This document shows, one piece after another, positions 10,537-18,868 of a stretch of DNA of 64,000 nt. Position numbers and translations under genes: made by a program. Under the pieces are notes generated by a model. That model was not told where the DNA came from. It ran no database searches and saw only the letters and a list, made by a program, of their open reading frames with translations. Position 1 is the stretch's first letter. Each line of letters opens with the position of its first letter. This stretch comes from Enhydrobacter sp. (GTDB taxonomy: Bacteria > Pseudomonadota > Alphaproteobacteria > Reyranellales > Reyranellaceae), in the NCBI RefSeq assembly GCF_030246845.1, contig NZ_CP126889.1, forward strand, positions 3,901,001 through 3,965,000, given 5' to 3'.

Positions 10537-12414
10537 ATGATAAGGGGACGACCTCCGGGAGCAAAGTTGAGCTCTGTGGCCATGCCGGCACCTCCGGCGA
10601 TTGCCGCCGCGAAGCTCGCTTACGCGACTGCAAGCCGGGTCATCGAGATCATACGCCAGCCACTGGTCATACTAGATGACAAGTTTCGGGTTGTATTTTC
10701 GAATCACGCATTCTGTCGTACCTTTATGATCTCGCGGGATGAGGTCGGCCGGCACATAACGACCATTGGTGATCGTCGTCTCGACGTTGCCAGCTTTCGT
10801 GACTTTCTTAGCCTGATCGAGGCGGGCGGGACGGTCGTCGAAGACTATGAAATCGAAGTGGAAAGTCCAGCATTGGGCAGTCGAGTACTGGTGCTGAGTG
10901 GGCAGCCAATTTATGACGAACCGACGACGCGTGAAACGCTGGTGATGTTCGAAGACGTCACCGAGCGTCGACGCGCAGACATGAAATTGCTTGCCGACAA
11001 GTGGCATTCGGATCGCGCCAGCCTCGGAAAATCACGCATCCTTGCTGCTGCCAGCCACGATTTGCGGCAACAGTTGCAGACCCTCAATTTGATGCGGACG
11101 GTTCTGGCCAAGAACATCAAAGACGACGAAGGTTCGAAATTGATCAGGCAGCTCAACAAGACGACCGACGTCATGTTGGGTATGTTGGACACTCTCCTTG
11201 AGATAAAACGACTCGAGGCGGGCGTAGTAGACCCCCAAGAAGTCGAATTCCCGATCAACGATCTGCTCGAGCAGCTGAGGATCGAATTCACCTATCATGC
11301 TCAGGCTCGTGGGGTTGGCTGGCATGTGGTTCCTTGCGGGCTGACCGTTTGGAGCGATCCGCGCCTTCTGGAACAGATGCTTCGCAATCTGCTGTCGAAC
11401 GCGATGAAATATACCGAGCGCGGCAAGATCCTGTTCGGTTGTCGACGGCGCGGCGATATACTGCGCATCGAGGTCTGGGACACCGGCATTGGCATACCGG
11501 AAGAGCAGCTTCATGCAATCTTTGCGGAGTTCCATCAGCCGGGCAATCCTGCGCATGATCGCACTCTCGGCTTCGGTCTCGGTCTGCCCATCGTGCAGCG
11601 TTTGGGGCATGTGTTGGGGCATTCCATCGATGTCCATTCCCGTCCGGGCAAGGGTTCGGTCTTCGCCATCGAGGTACCGCTTCGAGGAAGACAGCAGGAA
11701 GCCCCAGCGACCGGCCACGGGTGGCCCGCAATGTTGGACGCTGCTGGCGAAGCCGCGGTGCGGACGGGCGCGCCATCACCGGCTAATCCTAAAGACAGTG
11801 TGCTCCGCACAACCATCTTCGTCGTTGATGACGAGGGAGCGCTGCGGGACGCGATGCGCGAGCTACTCCAGGAAGAGGAGTGGGAAGTCGAAGCCTACCC
11901 GAGTGGCGAGGCATTCCTCGAGGCCTACCACGCCGACCGAGAAGGCTGTCTCGTTGTCGATGCCAGGATGCCAGGGATGAGTGGCCTCGAGCTGCTCGAA
12001 CAACTCAAAGCCAAAGGCGGTGGGCTGCCGGCCATCATGATAACCGGCCATGCCGACGTCCGGCTGGCAGTTCGAGCGATGAGAGCTGGTGCCATGGCCT
12101 TCCTGGAAAAGCCAGTTCAGTACGGTGACCTGGTCGCCAACATCGAGCGAGCCCTCAATTTAGCACGAAACTCAACCGCGCTCTCCTCGTTGCGCGAGGC
12201 TGCCGCGAAGCGGATGGCACGCCTGACCTTGCGCGAGCGGCAGGTTGTTGAGATGGTTGTCGAGGGCAATCCGAACAAACAGATCGCTTACATCTTGGGG
12301 ATCAGCCAAAGGACAGTCGAGACCCATCGTGCCGCCGCCATGAGGAAGGTCGGAGCGCGGACGCTTTCCGAGCTGATTCACCTCACGATCGACGGATCGC
12401 CGCAAGGCATGTGA
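10537..12414 (+). CDS. PAS sensor histidine kinase fused to FixJ-type receiver and LuxR output
   Basis: 625 residues in one chain: PAS domain (about 25-145), HisKA dimerisation helix with phospho-acceptor His174 (AASHDLRQQ), HATPase with N box NLLSNAMKYT and DTGIGIP, then a receiver with phospho-acceptor Asp475 (VVDARMPGMSG) and Lys in EKPV, and a C-terminal LuxR/FixJ HTH (LTLRERQVVEMV...). There is no membrane segment, so it senses a cytosolic signal. A complete two-component pathway in one polypeptide, with DNA-binding output, is uncommon. ATG 10537 follows AAAGGGG. The same frame is open back into the IS91 element, but nothing there is part of this gene. The target genes are unknown. Confidence 0.85.
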   Translation: MIRGRPPGAKLSSVAMPAPPAIAAAKLAYATASRVIEIIRQPLVILDDKFRVVFSNHAFCRTFMISRDEVGRHITTIGDRRLDVASFRDFLSLIEAGGTVVEDYEIEVESPALGSRVLVLSGQPIYDEPTTRETLVMFEDVTERRRADMKLLADKWHSDRASLGKSRILAAASHDLRQQLQTLNLMRTVLAKNIKDDEGSKLIRQLNKTTDVMLGMLDTLLEIKRLEAGVVDPQEVEFPINDLLEQLRIEFTYHAQARGVGWHVVPCGLTVWSDPRLLEQMLRNLLSNAMKYTERGKILFGCRRRGDILRIEVWDTGIGIPEEQLHAIFAEFHQPGNPAHDRTLGFGLGLPIVQRLGHVLGHSIDVHSRPGKGSVFAIEVPLRGRQQEAPATGHGWPAMLDAAGEAAVRTGAPSPANPKDSVLRTTIFVVDDEGALRDAMRELLQEEEWEVEAYPSGEAFLEAYHADREGCLVVDARMPGMSGLELLEQLKAKGGGLPAIMITGHADVRLAVRAMRAGAMAFLEKPVQYGDLVANIERALNLARNSTALSSLREAAAKRMARLTLRERQVVEMVVEGNPNKQIAYILGISQRTVETHRAAAMRKVGARTLSELIHLTIDGSPQGM

Positions 12415-12528
12415 TGACCCTATGCCGGGTGAAAGATAGATTGCAGGACGAGGTCAATCCGCTGTAACCGCGAACGATCGCTGTTTCGCGCATTCCTCGA
12501 GCACGAGGAATCGCCAGCCAGTGTGTAT

Positions 12529-12549
12529 CCGGACCTCCGTAGTTTCCGA
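12529..12549 (-). promoter_or_regulatory. Recurrent motif TCGGAAACTACnGAGrTC, copy 2
   Basis: The minus strand reads TCGGAAACTAC followed by GGAGGTCCGG. It lies between the hybrid kinase gene and the OsmC relic. Confidence 0.35.
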
Positions 12550-12659
12550 GTCTGATATGCGGCGGGGTGAGTCGGTATTCTTGAGGCTGCGAATGCCGAT
12601 GTCGTCGCTGGCTGGCACGGATACGACCAGAGCCGGCGAACGATAAAATGAAGGTCAGA

Positions 12660-13050
12660 ATGGCAGAAACAGAGTGGAACGGAAATGTCCTCCAAAGGCT
12701 GCGGCCAAGTGCGTTTGGGAGCGGGGTATTGCAGGGCCTCGACGACTTCTGTTCGCCGATGGGTGACGGCAAAGCCAGAAGAATTGCTTCGCGGCTCGCA
12801 CGCCAGCCGGCTTTCAATGGCCCTGGCGCTTGAGCTGGCGAAGGTGGGTCATTCTGTCCAGCGTCTCCATATAAGGGTCAAGGTTCACTTCGAAGAGGGA
12901 GAGAGCGAAGGGTCCATTCACAGACCTCGAGCGGAAGCACCAGGGCCAGATCTGGCGACGGCAAAATACGCGCAGGGGCGTCAGGAGAACCGTCCAGTAT
13001 CGTGAGTCTTGTCATGCGTTGACGTCCATCTGTACGCCAAACTCTTTTAA
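12660..13050 (+). pseudogene. OsmC/Ohr-family peroxide-resistance protein, frameshifted with a nonsense codon
   Basis: The first frame from ATG 12660 reads AETEWNGNV...SGVLQGLDD, like the start of OsmC. Near 12765-12775 the signal moves to the next frame: AKPEELLRGSHASRLSMALALELAKVG, close to the OsmC core PEEL..aHaaCfsMaL, but with Arg in place of the peroxidatic Cys. A TGA at 13003-13005 interrupts the motif PVSxVLS, where OsmC proteins have Arg; one base change from CGA explains it. The frame then runs on to the natural-looking end AKLF at 13050. Three independent defects make this a decayed gene. OsmC enzymes reduce organic hydroperoxides. Confidence 0.75.
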
Positions 13051-13107
13051 GTAACGGAGGCAAGCATTACGAAGACGATCCAACCCAATCGTCTGGAGCC
13101 CTTCAAG

Positions 13108-13896
13108 GTGCCCCAGGTGCCTGACATCTCTCAACGAGAGCAATACTCATCAGAACAAGGCGTCCGTGCTGCACAACGGCTCTGCGCCCTCGGAGAAATG
13201 ACCGCCGGGATTGTCCATGACTTCAGAAATATCCTGGCGATCATTGGATCGAGTCTGACGCTTGCCGAGAGGCATTTGGGTGACCCGCAGAGGATAGACG
13301 CTTTCATTGGCAGGGCGCAGGACGGTGTTCGTCGCGGCACGAAGTTGACCGCCCAACTCTTAACTTTTGCCAAAGAGCCTGACCCTGTCACACGCGTTAG
13401 AAATCTCAACGAGTGCCTGCAGAAGCTGGAATTGTTTCTGAACTCTGGCGTCGGTCCGGAAATCCGAATCGTGCTTCAGCTCGCGCCTGACATATCCGAA
13501 TGTCTTCTTGATCAGGCGCAGTTCAATGCCGCCATTGTCAACCTTGTGGTCAATGCACGCGACGCGCTGCCCAAGGGCGGCACCATCGAAATCAGCACGG
13601 AACGTTGGGCGATAAATACCGTGACGGTCGATGGGCCCCGGCCTGGGCGCTACGTCCGACTCCAGGTCAAAGACAACGGGCAGGGTATGTCTCCAGAAGT
13701 AGCCCGAAGGGTGTTTGATCCATTCTTCACGACCAAGGGGGAAAGAGGAACCGGCTTAGGCTTGCCGCAGGTATCTGCTTTCATGCGCCTGATCAATGGC
13801 CATGTAAGCATCGCTAGCGAACTCGAGGTAGGGACAACTGTGAGACTCTTCTTTCCAGCGGTGGAAGCAGATGAGGACGATGATACCTCGCGCTGA
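13108..13896 (+). CDS. Soluble sensor histidine kinase
   Basis: 262 residues. HisKA helix with phospho-acceptor His37 (AGIVHDFRNILAII), then HATPase with N box NLVVNARDAL, G1 VKDNGQGM, F box FDPFFTTK and G2 GTGLGL. There is no input domain or membrane segment, so signals probably come through a partner. The GTG at 13108 is the conventional start. A strong GGAGG (13056-13060) instead sits 5 bases before an in-frame ATT at 13066, which would add 14 residues; see findings. No response regulator gene is adjacent; the fused receiver upstream is a possible partner. Confidence 0.8.
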   Translation: MPQVPDISQREQYSSEQGVRAAQRLCALGEMTAGIVHDFRNILAIIGSSLTLAERHLGDPQRIDAFIGRAQDGVRRGTKLTAQLLTFAKEPDPVTRVRNLNECLQKLELFLNSGVGPEIRIVLQLAPDISECLLDQAQFNAAIVNLVVNARDALPKGGTIEISTERWAINTVTVDGPRPGRYVRLQVKDNGQGMSPEVARRVFDPFFTTKGERGTGLGLPQVSAFMRLINGHVSIASELEVGTTVRLFFPAVEADEDDDTSR

Positions 13897-14165
13897 AAGC
13901 TACTTCGCGTTCCAAAGTTGGTTGTAGGGACAGCGCGGAGGAACAGCATGATGCTGCTTTCTGCTACCAGGCGATCCGCCAGGTTCGGTTTTGAAGAGCG
14001 TGTTGCGCGACGTTGCTGCCTGCGCGATCTGTGGAACTGCAGTTCCGAGGCAAAGGCGGGCTGTTCTCCTGCATCGAAGAGCCGCATTGCCGTCCATACC
14101 GAATACTCCAGCTACTGACCTGAAGGGCACGATCAGATAATCTAAGCGCCAATGATCGCGTTCCT

Positions 14166-14236
14166 AAGCTTGGTCTTCCGCTTGAGCTGGCCCAATGCGA
14201 TTCGATCCTGCGGCTTCTTGGACCTGAAACCGATCT
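14166..14236 (-). pseudogene. Short relic of an aconitase gene
   Basis: On the minus strand this segment aligns with 4992-5053 of acnA, including a 31-base identical run (14180-14210 against 5017-5047). It translates to KKPQDRIALGQLKRK, against KRPQDRIALGQLKQK in AcnA. One base is missing in the upstream part, and the similarity stops at both sides. It is either a scrap of a lost second aconitase gene or a copied piece of the present one. Confidence 0.7.
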
Positions 14237-14249
14237 CAGTAGTTTCCGA
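14230..14249 (-). promoter_or_regulatory. Recurrent motif TCGGAAACTACnGAGrTC, copy 3
   Basis: The minus strand reads TCGGAAACTAC followed by TGAGATCGG. It overlaps the upstream edge of the aconitase scrap. Confidence 0.35.
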
Positions 14250-14391
14250 CCCTGACGGGTTCGTTGCACTGCAGACTATGGTAGCGGCGCTAGCGTGATC
14301 CGCCGTTTGAGCGGTTCCGAAAGGCTCAGCACTCACCAGGCGTCGGGACTGACTAACCGCAGGCGCGATCGATAACAGAAGGCGATTGCCA

Positions 14392-16125
14392 ATGCCCGTG
14401 ATTCCGCAATCTCCGTCGCTAGAGCCGCTCCGCAGGAGCCTCAGCGACGCTGACGACCGCATCCGCCTGAATCATTGGATGGCGCCGCAATGGGGGATCG
14501 TGCCGAGGATCCGCGTCGGACGGCGCTGGATCAATATTGTGTGGGGGTTGCCCGTTGCAGCCGCAGCGCTGCTCTGTCTGATCGCTCTCGCTCAAAGTCT
14601 GCGCGAGCTTCCCGGCGTGACGGCCTTCATCCAGCAACATCCCGGCGTTGCTCAGGCCGCGCCGTCAGTTGACTCGGGCTTCCCTTGGTGGTTGCAGCTC
14701 CAGCATTTCCTGAACATGGTCTTCATGCTGTTCATCATGCGCGCGGGCCTGCAAATCCTGGCTGATCATCCACGGCTCTATTGGGGGCGCGACTGTACTC
14801 CCGGAGCCGACTGGTTCCGCTTCCAGGTGCCGGTGCCGAAAGGCGTCGTTTGGACCGCCAAAGACGATTCGGTCACTCTACCGACATGGCTCGGCATTCC
14901 AGGGCTACGTCATACCATCGGGCCGGCTCGGTGGTGGCATTTCTCGGTCAACTTGCTGTGGCTGGTCAACGGTATCGTCTTTTATGTGCTGCTGTTCGCC
15001 ACCGATCAGTGGCGCAGACTGGTACCGTTGACCTGGGAGGTGTTCCCGGCTGCGCTTTCCACGGCGATCCAGTATGCGTCCTTGAACTTTCCCGTAGACC
15101 ATAGCTGGACCCGCTACAACGGCCTCCAGCAGCTTAGCTATTTCATCACCGTGTTCATCGCTGCGCCTGTCTCGATCGCCACCGGCCTGATGCAGAGTCC
15201 GGCGATCTCCAATACCCTTGGATGGTTCGGCAGGCTATTCAATCGACAAGCAATGCGGTCAGTTCACTTCATTTCGTTTACGTGGTTTCTAGGGTTCATC
15301 CTGGCTCACGGCATCATGGTGTTCGTCACCGGCCTGAGACAGAACACCAATCACATGTTCGCCGGCGTCAACGACACGTCTTGGACAGGGTTTCCCCTGT
15401 TCGTTGTGGCGATGGTCATCCTCACAGGGACATGGCTCGCCGCCTCGCCCTTTACTATCCGTCACGCTCGTCTGGTGCAGCACATCGGAGCGTTCATGGT
15501 CGGTTGGATCATGGGGCTGGCCGAACGATGGGATCCGCGCTCCCAACTCACCGAGAAGGACATATCCCCCTACTTTTGGCCCAACGGCACCATGCCCAGC
15601 TCCGAAGAATTCAATGATCTCGCGGCGAACCAATTCGCCTCCTATAGGCTGCGGATCAGTGGCCTGGTCGAAGCGCCCCAGGACTTTTCTTTGGCAGATC
15701 TCAAGGCGATGTTAAAGCGGGACCAGATTACAACGCATTTCTGCATCCAGGGCTGGTCCGGCGTGGCCAAGTGGGGCGGCGTTCCCATGCGCGTTATCCT
15801 TGACGCGGTGAAGCCAACGTCCGAGGCCCGGTACGCCGTATTCTACTCTTTCGCCGACGGTGCCGACGATGGTCGTTACTATGACGTCCACAAGATTGAG
15901 AATATGGGCCATGCGCTGACGATCCTCGCATACGAGATGAACGGAGCGCCGCTCAGCATCCTGCATGGTGCACCATTGCGGCTGCGATGTGAGAACGAGT
16001 TGGGATTCAAAATGGTCAAGTGGATCGCCGCGATCGAATTCGTGCATGATTTCGCCGATCTCGGCGCGGGTCAGGGCGGCTACAATGAGGATCACGAGTT
16101 CTACGGTTACCGAATGCCGATTTGA
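14392..16125 (+). CDS. Cytochrome b561-type membrane domain fused to sulfite-oxidase-type molybdopterin domain
   Basis: 577 residues. The first ~370 residues hold about five membrane helices with spaced His residues (QLQHFLN, WWHFSVN, SVHFISF, LAHGIMV), as in haem-b cytochrome b561. The C-terminal ~200 residues resemble the sulfite oxidase/YedY molybdopterin fold, with Cys451 in HFCIQGWSGVAKWGG as the probable molybdenum ligand. YedY and its haem partner YedZ are separate proteins in E. coli; here catalytic and haem domains are one chain. The substrate is unknown. ATG 14392 has AAGG 9 bases upstream; a TTG two codons earlier is too close to it. Confidence 0.8.
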   Translation: MPVIPQSPSLEPLRRSLSDADDRIRLNHWMAPQWGIVPRIRVGRRWINIVWGLPVAAAALLCLIALAQSLRELPGVTAFIQQHPGVAQAAPSVDSGFPWWLQLQHFLNMVFMLFIMRAGLQILADHPRLYWGRDCTPGADWFRFQVPVPKGVVWTAKDDSVTLPTWLGIPGLRHTIGPARWWHFSVNLLWLVNGIVFYVLLFATDQWRRLVPLTWEVFPAALSTAIQYASLNFPVDHSWTRYNGLQQLSYFITVFIAAPVSIATGLMQSPAISNTLGWFGRLFNRQAMRSVHFISFTWFLGFILAHGIMVFVTGLRQNTNHMFAGVNDTSWTGFPLFVVAMVILTGTWLAASPFTIRHARLVQHIGAFMVGWIMGLAERWDPRSQLTEKDISPYFWPNGTMPSSEEFNDLAANQFASYRLRISGLVEAPQDFSLADLKAMLKRDQITTHFCIQGWSGVAKWGGVPMRVILDAVKPTSEARYAVFYSFADGADDGRYYDVHKIENMGHALTILAYEMNGAPLSILHGAPLRLRCENELGFKMVKWIAAIEFVHDFADLGAGQGGYNEDHEFYGYRMPI

Positions 16126-16421
16126 TTAGGTGTCGTCAGCAATACAGGCGGGTTCTCTTCAAGGACCAGAAGCGGAAACTCACCATCGGATACAACTATC
16201 GAAGCAGACAAAAAGGTTGAAGTAACGTTCATCGAGAGGATGTTGCCCTGTGCTCGCAAGCGACTGGCGATGATCGAAGCAAGCGTCTCTTGGGGGCTAT
16301 CCGAACGCTGCGGGGCATTGCCTCTAACTCGAATTGTGTCTCATGGCGTGGAAGCGATGGCATCGATCTGCCAAAGGCATCTCTTCTGCGACATCTCCGC
16401 CGACGATCAGCGGAGGAGCCG

Positions 16422-18110
16422 GTGGACAAGAAAACGCACATCAACATCGCTTACGCTGTCGCTGCGTTCATCGCCATTCTCCTATTTCAGGGCGGGTTGG
16501 CCGCACGACAACAAGTCGAGACCGTTTCCTTCAGCGAGTTCGAACAGCTCCTCAAGGACGGAAAGATCGAGGCCGTCAACGTGCACGGCATTCTTCTCGA
16601 TGGCAAGCTCAAGAAACCGCTTCCTGATGGTCGCCAACTTTATTCAACAGTCTTGGTGGCACCCGAAGAAAGGCGGCATCGGTGGCCTGACGGCAATTGG
16701 CAAAAGCAAGGCGAAGATCTTCGTCGAGAAGGACACCAAGGTCACCTTCCCGGATGTCGCCGGCGTCGATGAGGCGCGCGACGAAACTGGTGGAGACCGT
16801 CGATTTTCTAGGAGAACCGAAGCGTCATGCCCGGCTTGGCGCGCGCATACCGAAAGGCGTGCTGCTGGTCGGGCCGTCCGGTACCGGAAAGACCTTGCTT
16901 GCCCGTGCCGTAGCCGGCGAAGCAGCAGTTCCATTCTTCTCGATCAGTGGATCGGAATTCGTCGAGATGTTCGTCGGCGTCGGCGCGGCACGCGTGCGCG
17001 ACTTGTTCGAGCTGGCCCGCAAGGTTGCGCTATGTATCATATTCATCGACGAACTCGACGCACTGGGCCGGGCGCGCGGCAGCGGGCCTTTCGTCGGAGG
17101 GCACGATGAGAAGGTGCAGACTCTGAATCAGCTTCTGATGGAAGTCGACGGCTTCGACCCTCAGACCGGCATTGTGTCGCTGGCGGCAACCAACAGGCCC
17201 GAAATTCTCGACCCGGCCCTTCTCCAAGCCGGGCGTTTCGATCCGCCAAGTGCTCGTCGATCGGCCAGACAAGCTCGGCCGCATTGCCATACTCAAGTGT
17301 ACCTCAAGAAGATAGAGATCGCGAAGGATATCGATCGCGGGCAGATCGCGGCACTCACCCCGGGATACTCCGGCGCCGATCTGGCCAACTTAGTGAACGA
17401 GGCTGCTCTCTAGGCCACAAAACGTGATGCGCCAGCCGTGATGATGGCGGATGTTACGGTGGGTCTGGAGCGGATTGTCACGGGTCTCGAACGTAAAAGC
17501 AGGCTGCTCATTTCGGCAGGAGCGCGAGGTGGTTGCTTACCACGAGATGGGATACGCACTGGTGGCGCTGGCGATGCAGGGCGCCGATCCTGTCCAGAAG
17601 ATATCGATCATCCCGCGCGGGGTTGGCGCTCTCGGCTACACCTTGCAGCGTCCGACCGACGGCCGCTTTCTGATGTACCGTGGCGAACTCAAGGGCAAGA
17701 TGACGGTCCTTCTCGGAGGCCGCTCAGCCGAAGCGCTCGTTGTCGGCGAGATATCCTCTGGCGCGGCTGACGATCTTGAAAAAGGCGACGCACATTGCCC
17801 GCCCCATGGGTCACGCACTTCGGCATGTCGGAAGATCTGGGGCAGGTAGCTTACGAATCCCGGCACTCTGGCTTCCTGGATGGTCCAGCCTCCGTGACAC
17901 GGGGACTATAGTGAGCAGACCGCGAGGGAAATCGATTGCGCCGTGCGCGCTCTGATGGACGACGCAGCGACGACTGCAATGCACATCCTGAAAACTCACA
18001 GGAAACAACTCGAAGAGGGAGCCAAACTGCTTCTCGACAAGGAGACATTGCTGCCAGACGAGTTGCCACACCTCGTCTTGCACCCCGGGCATCGCAAGAC
18101 GAAGTCATGA
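16422..18110 (+). pseudogene. ftsH: FtsH-type AAA+ zinc protease, multiply disrupted
   Basis: A GTG at 16422 after GGAGGAG opens the usual N-terminus (NIAYAVAAFIAILLF). After about 16660 the second membrane segment is missing and the frame changes twice before the AAA domain. Walker A (GPSGTGKT), Walker B (IIFIDELDALG) and the second region of homology (AATNRPEILDPALL) are present. Further lesions are a one-base insertion near 17242, an in-frame TAG after NEAAL (17411-17413), more frameshifts, and a zinc motif reading HEMGY instead of HEMGH. The C-terminal helix ends at 18108-18110. It cannot be a working protease; it looks like an accessory paralogue, not the essential housekeeping ftsH. Confidence 0.88.
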
Positions 18111-18370
18111 TGTGCCCACGGGCGACCGGGTCGCGGCCCGCCTCTGCCGAGAACTACGTCCGGCAATTCTGTCGTGCGCGGATGACGTTGGTAAGCTCTG
18201 ATAGCAAGGGGTAACGGGTAGGTCGGTCTCACAGTTGAACTGCGCTGCAACACGCGGAGACCTTGAGGGAACACTTTGAGAGTTGCATGCTGGAAGAGAG
18301 GGTCACGCTCGTGTATGGGCTAGCGTGACCCCGCCAAGCGTGACATCCGCCACAGTTCCAGTAGCGATGT

Positions 18371-18511
18371 TCAGCTAAACGCTATAACGGCAATCATCCC
18401 CAACACGATCAAGACAAGACTGCTGATTAGCATCGGCAAGAGGCTGCTACCTGAGAATGGATCCTCAGCTCCCATGGGGTTCTTCTTTTCACGGCGCGGA
18501 CCTTTGATCAT
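18371..18511 (-). CDS. Small single-pass membrane protein (46 aa)
   Basis: 46 residues: a charged start (MIKGPRREKKN) and one hydrophobic helix at the C-terminus (LLPMLISSLVLIVLGMIAVIAF). The ribosome site is near ideal: AAGGAGG 6 bases before the ATG at 18511. I recognise no family. It lies between the ftsH pseudogene and the XdhC-family gene, pointing away from the latter. Predicted inner-membrane protein. The strong initiation signal is the main reason to accept it. Confidence 0.6.
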   Translation of the reverse strand: MIKGPRREKKNPMGAEDPFSGSSLLPMLISSLVLIVLGMIAVIAFS

Positions 18512-18868
18512 GGAGTTCCTCCTTAACTGGCCGGCGCATCGTGTTGCCGCTGCAAGGCGCCACGATCGTGGCGGTTAGTGTCATCACCACATTCATCGTC
18601 TTTCGAATACGGTCCAGTCTTTAAATAGGTATCAAAAATGCCTATATAGCATTGCGGATAGGTATTTCAAATGCCAATTTGCTCTAGTCTCAGATAAACG
18701 ATGCTAAGCGCGACACAGCTCAGAGGCGCTCATGAGAACGGTCAGTCAGTTTACGCGCAAAGCGCAAGGACGGAGGCAGAGCGTCAGGTAATCATTGTCT
18801 ATTTCAACACCCTCCACTGAGGGGCAAGGCGTGATGTACATTGGAGGGCAATCGAGAGGAGGAATTGA
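18512..18868. other. Divergent control region upstream of XdhC-family gene
   Basis: AT-richer than its surroundings and without a gene. It carries the twin operator-like sites (18626-18677). A 19-codon frame from 18732 has no clear ribosome site. Confidence 0.5.
18626..18677. promoter_or_regulatory. Twin operator-like imperfect palindromes
   Basis: Two 19-base copies of TAGGTAT-N5-ATGCCwA start at 18626 and 18659, 33 bases apart, about three helical turns. In each, the arms TAGGTAT and ATGCC(T/A)A are imperfect inverted repeats of one another. Spacing on one DNA face and location between divergent genes suggest a dimeric regulator binding cooperatively. The regulator is unknown. Confidence 0.55.

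Larger units (their letters stand above)
13897..14391. other. Gene-poor stretch with an aconitase scrap and recurrent motif
   Basis: No intact gene found. It contains an inverted fragment of aconitase-gene sequence (14166-14236) and copy 3 of the recurrent motif (14230-14249). Short open frames on both strands have no family resemblance. Confidence 0.5.

Noticed and set aside
9667..12414. A 915-codon open frame from the IS91 element through the hybrid kinase
   Set aside because: The first ~290 codons lie in IS91 DNA out of frame with its transposase and in AT-richer spacer. The kinase has its own start at 10537.
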